Shown: positions 11,468 through 21,166, counted from the stretch's first letter. The stretch: 64,000 nucleotides of DNA from Hydrogenophilus sp. (GCA_020725265.1 DYFK01000013.1:1-64000), one strand, 5' to 3'. Made by a program: numbers and translations. Notes: generated from the letters alone by a model not told the origin.

Positions 11468-12778
11468 ATGGCCATCATCGATCGCCGCGAATTCCTGAAA
11501 GTTTCCGCCGGTGCCGCCAGCGCCGTCGCCGTGGGCGGCCTCGCCGGCTGCGCCACCACGCCCAACGCCGCTTCCGCCGGCGGCGCCCGTCCCAAGGTCG
11601 TCGTGGTCGGCGCCGGTTTCGGCGGCGCCACCTTCGCCCGCTACCTGAAGATGTGGTACCCGAAGGCGGAAGTCACCGTCATCGAGCCGAACGACAAGTT
11701 CGTGTCCTGCCCGTTCTCCAACACCGTCCTGGCCGGCATCAACAAGATGGATGACATCACGATGCCGTACGACAACATCAAGAAGGTCGTCGACAACTTC
11801 GTCAAGGACACCGTCACCGCCATCGACTCCGGCAAGAAGACGGTCACCACCAAGGGCGGCAAGACCTTCGCCTACGACAAGCTGGTGCTGGCTGGCGGCG
11901 TCGAACTGATGTTCGACAAGGTCGAGGGTTATAACGCCGAGGCGCAGAAGACCATCATGCACGCCTGGAAGGCCGGTCCGCAGACCGCCACCCTGCGCAA
12001 GCAACTGGAAGAGATGCCCGATGGCGGCACTTTCGTCATGTCGGTACCGATGGCCCCGTACCGCTGCCCGCCCGGCCCCTACGAGCGCGCCTGTCAGGTC
12101 GCCCATTACTTCAAGCAGGCCAAGCCCAAGTCCAAGATCATCATCCTGGACGGCAACCCGGACATCGCCTCCAAGAAGGGCTTGTTCCTGGCCGCCTGGA
12201 AGAAGCACTACGGCTACGACACCCCGAACAGCATGATCGAATATCGCGCCAACAACATGCCGCGCGCCGTCGACCCGAAGAAGATGATGGTCGGCACCGA
12301 GTTCGACGACGTGAAGGGTGACGTCATCAACGTCGTGCCGCCGATGCGCGCCGCCGAGATCACCGGCATGGCCGGCGTTCGTGATGGCAACAACGGCACC
12401 TGGTGCACCATCGACTACCGCACCTTCGAATCCAAGGTCGTGCCCAACGTCCACGTGCTCGGCGACTCCGCCCTGACCAACTTCCCGAAATCCGGTTCGG
12501 TGGCCAACAACACCGGCAAGATGTGCGCCTACGCGATCAGCGAGATGTTCAGTGGCCGCGCCGTCGACCCGGCGCCGGTGGTCACCAATACCTGCTACTC
12601 GGCCAGCTCCGACAGCACCGCCTTCCACGTGGCGACGGTGTTCCGCTGGAACGAGGAAAAGCAGTCCATGCTGCCGGAAAAGGGCGCCAACGGCGTTTCC
12701 AAGGAAGAAAGCGAACTCGAGTTCGCCTACATGGAAGCCTGGGCCAAGAACGTCTGGGCGGATACGCTGGGCCTGTAA
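11468..12778 (+). CDS. fccB: Flavocytochrome c sulfide dehydrogenase flavoprotein (locus 1)
   Basis: 436-residue FAD subunit that oxidises sulfide in the periplasm and passes electrons to its cytochrome partner. It carries a twin-arginine leader (DRREFLK, residues 5-11) and then a Cys in a lipobox-like GLAGC context. The Rossmann motif VVGAGFGG is near residues 46-53. Cys81 in the FVSCPFSN segment matches the cysteine that links FAD covalently in Allochromatium FccB. Cys200 in YRCPPGPYER and the Cys in GTWCTID match the redox-active pair. An AGGAGCAGACAAC ribosome site precedes the ATG. The C-terminus is longer and more acidic than in the two other copies. Likely substrate is sulfide, by family. 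Confidence 0.9.
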   Translation: MAIIDRREFLKVSAGAASAVAVGGLAGCATTPNAASAGGARPKVVVVGAGFGGATFARYLKMWYPKAEVTVIEPNDKFVSCPFSNTVLAGINKMDDITMPYDNIKKVVDNFVKDTVTAIDSGKKTVTTKGGKTFAYDKLVLAGGVELMFDKVEGYNAEAQKTIMHAWKAGPQTATLRKQLEEMPDGGTFVMSVPMAPYRCPPGPYERACQVAHYFKQAKPKSKIIILDGNPDIASKKGLFLAAWKKHYGYDTPNSMIEYRANNMPRAVDPKKMMVGTEFDDVKGDVINVVPPMRAAEITGMAGVRDGNNGTWCTIDYRTFESKVVPNVHVLGDSALTNFPKSGSVANNTGKMCAYAISEMFSGRAVDPAPVVTNTCYSASSDSTAFHVATVFRWNEEKQSMLPEKGANGVSKEESELEFAYMEAWAKNVWADTLGL

Positions 12779-12802
12779 GCGCCAGTTCTCGCGCCAGCAA
12801 CG

Positions 12803-12829
12803 AAAGGAGGGGCTTGCCCCCTCCTTTTT
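12803..12829 (+). terminator. Rho-independent terminator after fccAB locus 1
   Basis: Stem AAAGGAGGGG pairing with CCCCTCCTTT around a short CTTGC loop, followed by a T-run. It lies 24 bp after the fccB stop and closes the two-gene operon. Confidence 0.9.
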
Positions 12830-12898
12830 CCATTCGGGCCGGTCATTCGCCATGCCGCCATCGCCATCCCGTCATATCGAGGTCATAAGGTCGCGCCC

Positions 12899-14029
12899 AT
12901 GAACTGTCCCGCCTGCGGAGCCACGCTCCCCGATACCGAATCCAGATTCTGCCGGGCCTGCGGCCATGCCATCGCCCCGCCGGAAATCCCCTGCGCCGCC
13001 TGTGGCGCCGCCAACAAGCCCGATGCCCGCTTCTGCCGGGCCTGCGGTCACGATCCGCGCGCCGCCGCGCCAACGGCCACGCGCCCCTGCCCGACCTGTG
13101 GCGCCGACAATCCGGAAGGACGCCGGTTCTGCAAGGCCTGCGGCCACGCGCTGAATGCCGCCGCCGCGCCCATCCCCGAATCGACCATCGCGACCACCGC
13201 GATCAACACCGCCACGGCCGAGCCTGATGCCATCGTCGTGCCGGACGAAGCCACCGCGGCGACACCCACGCAACCCGAATCGGTCCCGTCATCGCATGCG
13301 AGCCCGGACGACGCCGCGTCAACCGTCGCCTCCGTGGAAACGGCATCCGCGAGACCCCGGAGTAGTTCCGCGCCGCTGGCGGCCAACCGGCGTTCGGAAG
13401 GCGTGCCGGCGGCCGCCCTGCTGGTCGGCATCCTGTTGCTGCTGGCGGTCGTCGGTTTCGCCGCCTACTTCCTGTGGCCGAACGGAACGCCGGTGGCTGG
13501 GGACACGGAATCCTCGGATACCGCGACCATCATCCACGAAGGCGAACCGGAAACGGATGCCGCCGATGATGAATCCGCGACTCGCGATGAACCCGGCGAA
13601 ACCGCGACGCCGCCCGACGCCGGCACCGACTCCGCCAGGACCATCGCGCCGCCCACCGTGCCGCCGCCGGCCACCGCGCCGGAACGACCGGTCAGGCCGG
13701 CGGCCCGCCAGCCGGCGGAGGACGAGCCGAAATCACGCCCTCGCCGGGAACCGGCGGAGATCGATGACGAGCCTGCCTACCGGCCGGCGCGCGAGCCCGC
13801 CGCCGAACCGCGCCGCGCGCGCGAGCCGGAACCGGTCCAGACCGCGCCCGCGCGCAAACCGGAAGCCGAAAGCATCCCCGAACAACTCGCGCGGATGTGT
13901 TCCAGGGAAGGCAACGCCTTCGCGCGCAAGATCTGCGAGGAGCAAATGCGTCTGCGCCTGTGTTCCGGCAAATGGGGCGAAGTGCCCGGCTGCCCGAAGT
14001 TCGAATCCTCCAATCCCTTCAACCACTGA
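12899..14029 (+). CDS. Membrane protein with three N-terminal zinc ribbons
   Basis: 376-residue protein of unknown function. Three zinc-ribbon units stand in tandem in the first 80 residues, each with a CxxCG pair and an FCxACG pair (for example CPACG...FCRACG). A long low-complexity Ala/Pro/Thr/Glu linker follows, a single membrane segment near residues 168-190 (LLVGILLLLAVVGFAAYF), then a Pro/Arg/Glu-rich region. The C-terminal 50 residues contain four Cys (MCSREGN, KICEEQ, RLCSG, GCPKF) in a compact, probably folded domain. The ribbons should be cytoplasmic and the Cys domain periplasmic (inferred topology). It lies 17 bp before another zinc-ribbon membrane protein, so the two probably work together. 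Confidence 0.75.
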   Translation: MNCPACGATLPDTESRFCRACGHAIAPPEIPCAACGAANKPDARFCRACGHDPRAAAPTATRPCPTCGADNPEGRRFCKACGHALNAAAAPIPESTIATTAINTATAEPDAIVVPDEATAATPTQPESVPSSHASPDDAASTVASVETASARPRSSSAPLAANRRSEGVPAAALLVGILLLLAVVGFAAYFLWPNGTPVAGDTESSDTATIIHEGEPETDAADDESATRDEPGETATPPDAGTDSARTIAPPTVPPPATAPERPVRPAARQPAEDEPKSRPRREPAEIDDEPAYRPAREPAAEPRRAREPEPVQTAPARKPEAESIPEQLARMCSREGNAFARKICEEQMRLRLCSGKWGEVPGCPKFESSNPFNH

Positions 14030-14046
14030 CCCCCGGGAGATCCGCC

Positions 14047-15210
14047 ATGTCCGCCATTGCCCGACAACTCGACAATTCCGCCGGCCTGCTGCGCGCGCTG
14101 GAAGCCGCCACGCACTGGCGGGCGATCACCCTGCTGCTGGGCACGCTGGTCGGCTTCATCATCCTGCTCTCGCTAGGCGCGCTGACCGGTTCGCCGGCCC
14201 TGATCGGCCTGCTCACCCTGATCGGCGTGATCGAACTGGTGATCGGCTTCAGCGCCACCGGCTTCCTGCTCATGGACCAGGCCAGCGAGGCGCCGGAGCG
14301 TTCGATCATGGATGCCCTGCTCGCCGCGCTGTTCAGCCTGCACCGGCTGCTCGGCATCGCCATCCTGGTCACGCTCGCCTTCCTGGCGGTGCTGCTGGTG
14401 GTGGCGGTGATCATGGTGATCTGCAAGCTGCCCCTGGTCGGCCCACTGCTCTACGCGATCGCGTTGCCGATCACCTCGGTCGCGGTCGGTGTCGCCGCGC
14501 TGGCGCTGTTCTATGTCGGCCCGACCATCCTGCTGCCGTCGGTCTGGCAGGGTCACGGCGTGCTCGCCTCGATGGCGAGACTGTGGACCGTGGTCCGCCA
14601 GAACCTGCTGATGGTGGTCATCCATCTGCTGCTGCTGTCACTGATCCTGTTCGTGGTCACCGGCATCGTCTGGGGCGTGGCCGCCATCGGCTCGCTGTCG
14701 GTGCTCGGCGTATCGGTGCCGATCCTCGGCTATCAGGCCGGCGGCGACATCATGGGCATTTTCAACAACCTGATGATGATGATGAGCGGCTACGGCGACG
14801 GCGGCGAAACCGGTTACGTGTTCGCGTTCCTGTTCGGCTTCGGCGTGCTTTACGCGGTGGCCGCCTGCATCCCCGGCCTGGTCGGGCTGTCCGGCGCCTG
14901 CCACATCTACCTGCGCGCCTGCGAGGGTCTGGATTTCGCGGCCGCCGAGGCGCGTCTGGCCCAGGGCATGGAGGAAGCCCGCCGGCGTGCCCAGGAAGCC
15001 CAGGCGCGCGCGCAGGAAGCGGCCGCCAAGGCGCGCGAGAAAATGGCCAGCGCCAACGCGCCAGCCACCGGCGCCCCCGTCGAACCGACCGCCGGTACGG
15101 CGGAGACCGCCAGCCCGCCGGCGGCTTCCACGACCTGCCCGAACTGTCGGGCCGCAGTCGAGGCCGACGACGTGTTCTGCGGCAACTGCGGCGCCCGCCT
15201 GAAGGACTGA
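14047..15210 (+). CDS. Polytopic membrane protein with C-terminal zinc ribbon
   Basis: 387-residue protein of unknown function. Start is the ATG at 14047 after GGGAGATCCGCC. About six hydrophobic segments occupy residues 20-300. A charged Ala/Glu/Arg helix near 305-345 (ARLAQGMEEARRRAQ, then repeated AQARAQEAAAK) looks like a coiled coil. The last 35 residues form a zinc ribbon: CPNCRAAVE...FCGNCGARL. The neighbouring gene has three such ribbons at its N-terminus, so the pair may assemble through shared zinc-ribbon chemistry at the membrane (inference). Confidence 0.75.
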   Translation: MSAIARQLDNSAGLLRALEAATHWRAITLLLGTLVGFIILLSLGALTGSPALIGLLTLIGVIELVIGFSATGFLLMDQASEAPERSIMDALLAALFSLHRLLGIAILVTLAFLAVLLVVAVIMVICKLPLVGPLLYAIALPITSVAVGVAALALFYVGPTILLPSVWQGHGVLASMARLWTVVRQNLLMVVIHLLLLSLILFVVTGIVWGVAAIGSLSVLGVSVPILGYQAGGDIMGIFNNLMMMMSGYGDGGETGYVFAFLFGFGVLYAVAACIPGLVGLSGACHIYLRACEGLDFAAAEARLAQGMEEARRRAQEAQARAQEAAAKAREKMASANAPATGAPVEPTAGTAETASPPAASTTCPNCRAAVEADDVFCGNCGARLKD

Positions 15211-15226
15211 GCCCGACGGCGGCGGC

Positions 15227-16201
15227 TCAGTCGACCGGCTTGCGCGCCGCCGGAACGCGGCGCTGGTCGATGAACAGGCTGCTGCCGGGCATGCGTTTGG
15301 CCATGTGCTTGGCCTCGGAGGCGGCGCGCGCGACTTCCTGATGCAGCCGGAAGCTCGCGGCGTTGACCCGTACGGCGCCGATCGACAGCGACACCAGACG
15401 GTGGAACACGATGTTGCCGGCGCGATCCTCGGAACGATAACCGCCCTCGGCGACGTGGCCGGAATCGAAGAACGCCAGGCACTTCGCGTCGAACGCGTTC
15501 AGGATGTCCCGACAGCGCGCCTCCCAGTCCGCCGAGCGGAACAGCGCGACGAAATCGTCGCCGCCGACGTGGCCGATGAAATCCAGCGTCTCGTCGCAAT
15601 GGGCGCGTGTCAGCTCGGCCAGCAGGCGGATGATGTCGTCACCCCGGCGGAAACCGTAGACGTCGTTGTAGGGCTTGAACTGGTCGAGGTCGAAATAGGC
15701 GATGACGAAGTCCTCGCCGGTATCGAGCAAACGCTGGATCTCGTCCTGAATCGGAACATTGCCGGCCAGGCCGGTGAGCGGATTGGCGTAGCGCGCGGCC
15801 TGGATCTGCATCTGGGTGACCTCGCGCATCAGGTCGAAACCGGACCCCAGCCCCAGATAGCGGCCGCCCTCGCCGGTGATGATGAAACCCTGGGTGAACG
15901 CCGCCTTGCCCTTCCTGACCACCAGTTCGGACAGGTCGAGCAGGCGCGTGAAGCGGTCGACCACCAGCGGATCGGCATCCATGATCTCGCGGCTCGGCTT
16001 CTTGCCGTAGATCTCGCGGCCGTACATGCTCAGGAAACGGTCGAGCAGGGCCGGCCTGTGGATGATGCCGACCGGCCGTTCGCCGTCCAGCACCGCCACC
16101 GCGTGCTGATCGAAATGGTCGAGCATCAGGTCGAGCACGACGCGGCCTGGGGTATCGATCCGCACCGCCGGGGCCGGAATGATCAGTTTTTCCGCGATCA
16201 T
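15227..16201 (-). CDS. CBS-like plus GGDEF domain protein
   Basis: 324-residue soluble protein. The N-terminal 130 residues resemble a pair of CBS modules (AVAVLDGERPVGIIHR, and FIITGEGGRYLGLG). The C-terminal GGDEF domain has LTGLAGNVPIQDEI, IAYFDLDQFKPYND and a signature that reads VGGDDF, so the fourth GGDEF position is Asp instead of Glu, as in the protein at the left edge. Cyclase activity is possible but unproven. Start at 16201 (MIAEKLIIP); the longer frame upstream is out-of-frame read-through of the pyruvate-kinase-like gene. It lies 26 bp after that gene and is probably co-transcribed with it. Confidence 0.85.
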   Translation of the reverse strand: MIAEKLIIPAPAVRIDTPGRVVLDLMLDHFDQHAVAVLDGERPVGIIHRPALLDRFLSMYGREIYGKKPSREIMDADPLVVDRFTRLLDLSELVVRKGKAAFTQGFIITGEGGRYLGLGSGFDLMREVTQMQIQAARYANPLTGLAGNVPIQDEIQRLLDTGEDFVIAYFDLDQFKPYNDVYGFRRGDDIIRLLAELTRAHCDETLDFIGHVGGDDFVALFRSADWEARCRDILNAFDAKCLAFFDSGHVAEGGYRSEDRAGNIVFHRLVSLSIGAVRVNAASFRLHQEVARAASEAKHMAKRMPGSSLFIDQRRVPAARKPVD

Positions 16202-16227
16202 GCGCGCGCGTGGCGGGCGGCTCCGCC

Positions 16228-18096
16228 CTACCCCGACCCGTTCAGACCCTGGGAGACGTTGAGCCGGCGCATGACCGGCCGGCGCTTGACCCGGTGGCCG
16301 CTCATGCGGCCGAGCACGTCGGCGAGGAAACGCACGGTCTCGACGATGTACGGCCCCTTGTTCAGCATCACGCACTCGGCGCGCACGCCGAAGGCGGCGT
16401 CGGAGACCTCCGCGCGCGAGGGAATGCCGCGTTTGGCCATGCCTTCCAGCACCTGGGTCGCCCAGATCACCGGCACATGCGCCGCCTCGCACAGCCACAG
16501 GATTTCCTCCTGCACTTCAGCCAACCGCTGGAAACCGACTTCCACCGCCAGGTCGCCACGCGCGACCATGACCCCGACCGGCGGCGCCCGCAGGCTGGCG
16601 AGCAGGATGCGCGGCAGGTTGTCGAAACCCTGGCGGGTCTCGATCTTGAGCACCACGCCCGGCCGCCGACCATCCGGCCCGGCCAGCGCGTCCAGGCGCG
16701 CGTGCAGGTCGAGCACGTCGCCGGGCGCGCGCACGAAGGACAGACCGATCATGTCCACGCGCGGCGCCAGCACCGCCAGATCGGCCACGTCCTTGGCGGT
16801 GAGCGCCGGGATCGCAAGTTCGGTGTCGGGCAGGTTGATGCCCTTTTCCGGGCGCAGCTTGGAACCCTGCGGCGAGGCATGGGTGATCTCGATGGTGATC
16901 ACGCGGTTGCGCGTCGACAGGATGTAGCCACCGATCTTGCCGTCGTCGAACCAGATCGCCTGGCCCGGCCGGACGGCGTCGAACACCGCGTCGAGCGTGC
17001 ATGGAATCGAGGCCGGCGCGATCAGCTCGCCGGCCTCGTCATGGCGGGCCGGCTCGCCCGGCTGGTCGGGCGGTGTCAGCAGCAGGCGGTCGCCGCGCCG
17101 CAACACGATCGGCATCACCGCTTCCGGTAACGGGCCGACGCTGCCGCGCGCCAGTTGCACGACGTCGCGGTAGAGCGCGCAGCCGGCGCCCTCGCGCAGA
17201 TAGACGTGTTGATGGCCGTGCGCCAGCCAGGAATGGCCGATCCGCTCGACCAGGGTCAGATCGCGCTGACCGCCGCGGCTGTCCTCCAGCGCCAGACTGT
17301 CGCCCGGACGCGCCTCGGCGAGCACCGCGTCATCGACCGGCAGCGAGGTCGGCACGTCGGCCGGCGCCGGCTCCGGCTGGCCGCGCGGCGTGATCCAGAC
17401 CCGCGCCGGGCGGTCGACCCGGCCCCAGACGTCGCGTGTCGGTTTGAACTCCAGCTTGTGGCCGACCGGCCGGATCGGGCCGGTGCGCAGTTTCGGTCCG
17501 GCCAGATCGGCATGCACCTTGCACGTCCGGCCCAGTTCGCGTTCGGCGACGCGCAGATGTTCGATCATTGCCAGCCAAGCATCGGCGTCGTCGTGCGCGC
17601 AGTTGATGCGCATCACGTCCATGCCCGCTTCCAGCAACGCGCGGACCATGCCCGGATCGGTCGCCGCCTCGGACGGCATCGTCACCATGATGCGCGCCGT
17701 CCGCCGAGCTGGAACTTCGCCGAGCAGGGCGCGGGCATGCTCATCAAGCAGTTTCTGGCCGCCGCGGATCGCCACCGGCGCCCGCGCGCGCCGGGGCGCG
17801 GCGTGGCCGGCCAGGGCATGCAGCGCCGCCAGCACGGCGTTGATGCTGCTCAGGGTATGCGCCTCGGAGCGGCCCAGCCGGGACAGGCCGAGCAGCGACA
17901 GATCCTCCTGCAGGGACCGGATGTCACTCTGGCGCAGCGCCAGGTAATGCACCAGGTTGCGCGCGCTGGCCTGATAGCCGGCCGGAATCGGCGCGAGCAG
18001 GGCGGCATTGCCGCGCTCCAGCGTCAGCGCCTGCTCGCGCAGGGTCTCAAGGGCGGGGATCAGATGGTCGACGAGTTGGCGGAAGGAACGGCTCAT
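16228..18096 (-). CDS. Long pyruvate-kinase-like protein
   Basis: 622-residue protein. Residues 1-130 are helical and unrelated to normal pyruvate kinase. The rest matches the pyruvate kinase barrel: VMRINCAHDD (usually RLNFSHG), ADLAGPKLRTG, VVLKIETRQGF with the catalytic Lys, VMVARGDLAVE, and QVLEGMAKRGIPSRAEVSDAA. The B domain is enlarged by about 100 residues, and the usual SGETAKG segment is replaced by NKGPYIVE. The C-terminal allosteric domain is absent. Such long forms are known in Proteobacteria, but whether they make ATP from PEP is not clear to me. It could be a regulatory or reverse-direction enzyme. The downstream GGDEF gene is 26 bp away. Confidence 0.8.
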   Translation of the reverse strand: MSRSFRQLVDHLIPALETLREQALTLERGNAALLAPIPAGYQASARNLVHYLALRQSDIRSLQEDLSLLGLSRLGRSEAHTLSSINAVLAALHALAGHAAPRRARAPVAIRGGQKLLDEHARALLGEVPARRTARIMVTMPSEAATDPGMVRALLEAGMDVMRINCAHDDADAWLAMIEHLRVAERELGRTCKVHADLAGPKLRTGPIRPVGHKLEFKPTRDVWGRVDRPARVWITPRGQPEPAPADVPTSLPVDDAVLAEARPGDSLALEDSRGGQRDLTLVERIGHSWLAHGHQHVYLREGAGCALYRDVVQLARGSVGPLPEAVMPIVLRRGDRLLLTPPDQPGEPARHDEAGELIAPASIPCTLDAVFDAVRPGQAIWFDDGKIGGYILSTRNRVITIEITHASPQGSKLRPEKGINLPDTELAIPALTAKDVADLAVLAPRVDMIGLSFVRAPGDVLDLHARLDALAGPDGRRPGVVLKIETRQGFDNLPRILLASLRAPPVGVMVARGDLAVEVGFQRLAEVQEEILWLCEAAHVPVIWATQVLEGMAKRGIPSRAEVSDAAFGVRAECVMLNKGPYIVETVRFLADVLGRMSGHRVKRRPVMRRLNVSQGLNGSG

Positions 18097-18184
18097 GGCG
18101 GCAATCGGACAGGTTGCCACCAGACTAGCGGGGAATTGTTACAGGGTGGTGATGGGTGCGTGGGAGTAGGGAGTGGGAAGTGGG

Positions 18185-18946
18185 TTACAGGGTGAGGATC
18201 TGGCCGGGGGTCAGGGCTTGGGCGGGTTGGCCGAGGGCGTGGCCGATTTCCTCGAGGATGCGCGCTTCGCCGCCCGGTTTCAGATGAGTGATCCAGAGTC
18301 CGACGTCGGCGCGCAGACCGGTGAAATCCTCGGCCAGCAGGCTCGGGCAGTAGTGCTTGCTGGCGCGCGCGAGTTCCAGTTCGGCGTCGGGGAAGGAACA
18401 TTCGACGGCGACGTGGCGGACATCCGGGGTGGCGTCGATCAACGCGCGCAGGGCCGGGTTGACGCAGGTATCGCCACTGAACACGAAGGCGCCGGTGGCG
18501 CCGCGCATCAGGTAGCCGACCGTCGGCACCACGTGGTTGGCCGGCACCGGCACGAACTCGCGCGCGCCGAGCCGCGCCGATTCACCGAGCGCCAGCGGCC
18601 GGTAAGCCAGGAACGGCGCCTCGACGCTGGGCAGCGCGGCGAAATCCGGCCACAAGCGCCAGTTGAAGCAATGCTGGCGCAGGACATCGATGACCTCTGG
18701 CGTCGCGTGCACGGTGACCGGCTGGGCGCGCTCGCCGGCGACGCTGTCGAGCAGCAGGGGCAGACAGAGAATGTGATCGAGATGGGCGTGGCTCAGGAAG
18801 ACGTGGTCGATGCGCCGGAGCTGGTCGCGCGTCAGCGTGGTCAGGCCGGTGCCTGCGTCGACCAGGATGTCGTCGTCGACCAGAAAGCTGGTGGTATGGC
18901 GTCCGTCGCCGATGCCGCCGCTGCAACCGAGAACCTGGATACGCAT
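18185..18946 (-). CDS. MBL-fold protein, probable 3',5'-cyclic-nucleotide phosphodiesterase
   Basis: 253-residue metallo-beta-lactamase fold protein. The N-terminal MRIQVLGCSGG, the FLVDDDILVDAGTG strand pair and the metal motif SHAHLDH (His53, His55, Asp57, His58) resemble class II cyclic nucleotide phosphodiesterases. A later FSGDTC supplies the next metal ligand, and THLKPG carries the last His. It starts 15 bp after a CHASE2 adenylate cyclase gene, which supports a role in cAMP breakdown (inference from context and family). Another MBL hydrolase activity cannot be excluded. Confidence 0.75.
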   Translation of the reverse strand: MRIQVLGCSGGIGDGRHTTSFLVDDDILVDAGTGLTTLTRDQLRRIDHVFLSHAHLDHILCLPLLLDSVAGERAQPVTVHATPEVIDVLRQHCFNWRLWPDFAALPSVEAPFLAYRPLALGESARLGAREFVPVPANHVVPTVGYLMRGATGAFVFSGDTCVNPALRALIDATPDVRHVAVECSFPDAELELARASKHYCPSLLAEDFTGLRADVGLWITHLKPGGEARILEEIGHALGQPAQALTPGQILTL

Positions 18947-18961
18947 GCCGGATGTCTCCGC

Positions 18962-21166
18962 TCACTTGCTGGTGAAAGTGTATACACCGTCCCAATCGGC
19001 GGGCGGCGGATTGAAGCGGTATTGCATGATCCGGTCCAGGTAGACCTGATACAGCTTGCGCGGGTTGGCGCGCCCGAGTTCCATCAGCTTGGCCTCGGCG
19101 GCATCCCATCGGCTGGCCTGGTAATCGGCGAACGCCGCCTCGAACAGCTCGGCCTCGCGCAGGCGTTCCGGCGTCACCTCGGCGGCCGGGCCGAGCGGCT
19201 CGTGGATCGCCACCGGCGCGTCCTTGCCCTTGACCCGGACCCGGTCAACCAACTGGAAGACCAGATCCGGACAGGCGGCCACGGTCGCCTCGCCGGCGAG
19301 CACGCCGACGCCATATTGCTTGGTCAGCCCTTCCAGGCGCGAGGCCAGGTTGACCGCGTCGGCCATCACCGTGTACGCCATGCGGAATTCCGAGCCCATG
19401 TTGCCGACGCTCATGCGGCCGGTATTGACGCCGACGCCGATGCGCACCGCCGGCCAGCCGCGCGCTTCCAGCCGGGGATTGAGCTCGGCCAGCGCCGCCT
19501 GCATCGCCAGCGCGGCCATGACGCCGTCGCGGGCGTGGCGTTCGTCGCTCATCGGCGCGCCCCAGAACGCCATGATGGCGTCGCCGATGTATTTGTCGAT
19601 GGTGCCGCGTCCCTGCTGGACGACGCGGGTCATAGCCGACAGATAAAGGTTGAGCATCTCGGCCAGCTCGGTCGCCTCCAGGCTTTCCGAAATGCTGGTG
19701 AAGTCGCGGATGTCGGAAAACAGCACGGTCATCACCCGCGACTCGCCGCGCAGGCTGTAGCGGCCGGGATCCCTGGCCATCTCGTCGACCAGCTCCGGCG
19801 GCACGTACTGGCCGAACAGCCGGGTGATCTGGGCCTTGGAACGGGCTTCCAGAAAGAAACCGTAGACCATGTTGATCATGAACAGGCCCCAGATCGCCAG
19901 CAACGGCGCCGCCGGCGGCCACTGCGCATGGCTGGCGCGCCAGGCGTAGGCGTTGGCCACCGCCAGCAGCAGGCTCAGGGCCAGCGCCGCCAGCGCCGAC
20001 CACAACGGCGTCAGCGCCGGCAGCAGCGCCGCCAGCGCCAGCCCACCCAGCAGCAGGACCGCGACCATGATCGCGCCGATGCCGACCGGTTCCCACTTGA
20101 CGGTGCCGTCGAGCAGGCCGGCGATCAGGTTGGCGTGAATCTCGACGCCGGGCAGCACTTCCGCGACCGGCGTCACGCGCAGATCCATCAGGCCCGGCGC
20201 GGTCGAACCGATCAGCACGATGCGCCCCTCCAGCGCGGCGGCCGGCGCGCGCGCGTGGATGACATCGGCGGCGGATACGTAGTCGAAGGCATTGGCGGCC
20301 CGGTACGGCACCATGGCCTGACCGTCGGCGTCGATCGGCATGACCAGCCCGTCCAGATCGAGCGCGACCGGACGCCGGCCCTCGGCCGGCCGGATCGCGA
20401 TCTGGTCGCCGCCCATGCCGGCGCGCGTCGCCAGCAGCGGCAACGCGCCATAGCACTGGCCGCGATAGTCGATCACCGCCGGCATGCGTCGGGCGACGCC
20501 GTCGAAATCCGCGCTCATGTTGAAGAACGCGGCATCGCCGGCGCGGGTCTGAAGTCTCGCCAGATTGGCGTTGTAACCCTGGGCGACGCGCGGCGTGACG
20601 CCGTGCCCGGCCAGTTCCGCGCAATCGAACAGCGGCGCCGGCAACTGGCCGACGGTTTCCGCCGGCGCCGCGTAATTGAAGTAGTAGCCGAGCACCGACG
20701 GCCCGGTCGCCAGCGCGTCGGCCAGCTTGCCGTCGTAATCGAGCCGGTCGCGGATGCGCGCCAGGCTGGCCTGGAACCCGGCGTCGCCAGCCAGCGGCCC
20801 TTCCCGCGCCAGGCGTTCCAACACCGGCAGGCCGGAGCTCTGGTCCGGCTCGGCGAACACGACGTCGAAGCCGACCGCGGCGACACCGTACTGTTCGAAC
20901 AGGTTGCGGGTCAGCCGGGCGGTACGGTCGCGCGGCCAGGGCCAGCGCCCGATTTCCTTGAGGCTTTTCTCGTCGATGTCGACGATGACCACGCGCGGGT
21001 CGGTCGCGGTCTCGGCGAAGGCGCGCACCTTCATGTCGTAGAGGACGGCATCGAGCTTGGCGATCAGACCCAGGCCGTAGAGACCACCGGCGTGACCGGC
21101 CAGGATCAGCAGGAACACGGCGCTGAGCGCCATCTGCACGGCGAAGCGGCGGGAACGCAGGGTCAT
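18962..21166 (-). CDS. CHASE2-domain adenylate/guanylate cyclase
   Basis: 734-residue membrane protein. One N-terminal membrane segment is followed by a periplasmic CHASE2 sensor (about residues 30-330) with VVIVDIDEKSLKEIGRWPWPRD. Three membrane helices (about 340-430) lead to a class III cyclase domain with VLFSDIRDFTSISE, the metal-binding IGDAIMAFWGAP and TVMADAVNLASRLEG. By family it makes cAMP (rarely cGMP) in response to an unknown extracytoplasmic cue. It lies 9 bp after the M48 peptidase gene and 15 bp before the MBL gene, inside a four-gene operon SH3-M48-cyclase-MBL. Confidence 0.92.
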   Translation of the reverse strand: MTLRSRRFAVQMALSAVFLLILAGHAGGLYGLGLIAKLDAVLYDMKVRAFAETATDPRVVIVDIDEKSLKEIGRWPWPRDRTARLTRNLFEQYGVAAVGFDVVFAEPDQSSGLPVLERLAREGPLAGDAGFQASLARIRDRLDYDGKLADALATGPSVLGYYFNYAAPAETVGQLPAPLFDCAELAGHGVTPRVAQGYNANLARLQTRAGDAAFFNMSADFDGVARRMPAVIDYRGQCYGALPLLATRAGMGGDQIAIRPAEGRRPVALDLDGLVMPIDADGQAMVPYRAANAFDYVSAADVIHARAPAAALEGRIVLIGSTAPGLMDLRVTPVAEVLPGVEIHANLIAGLLDGTVKWEPVGIGAIMVAVLLLGGLALAALLPALTPLWSALAALALSLLLAVANAYAWRASHAQWPPAAPLLAIWGLFMINMVYGFFLEARSKAQITRLFGQYVPPELVDEMARDPGRYSLRGESRVMTVLFSDIRDFTSISESLEATELAEMLNLYLSAMTRVVQQGRGTIDKYIGDAIMAFWGAPMSDERHARDGVMAALAMQAALAELNPRLEARGWPAVRIGVGVNTGRMSVGNMGSEFRMAYTVMADAVNLASRLEGLTKQYGVGVLAGEATVAACPDLVFQLVDRVRVKGKDAPVAIHEPLGPAAEVTPERLREAELFEAAFADYQASRWDAAEAKLMELGRANPRKLYQVYLDRIMQYRFNPPPADWDGVYTFTSK

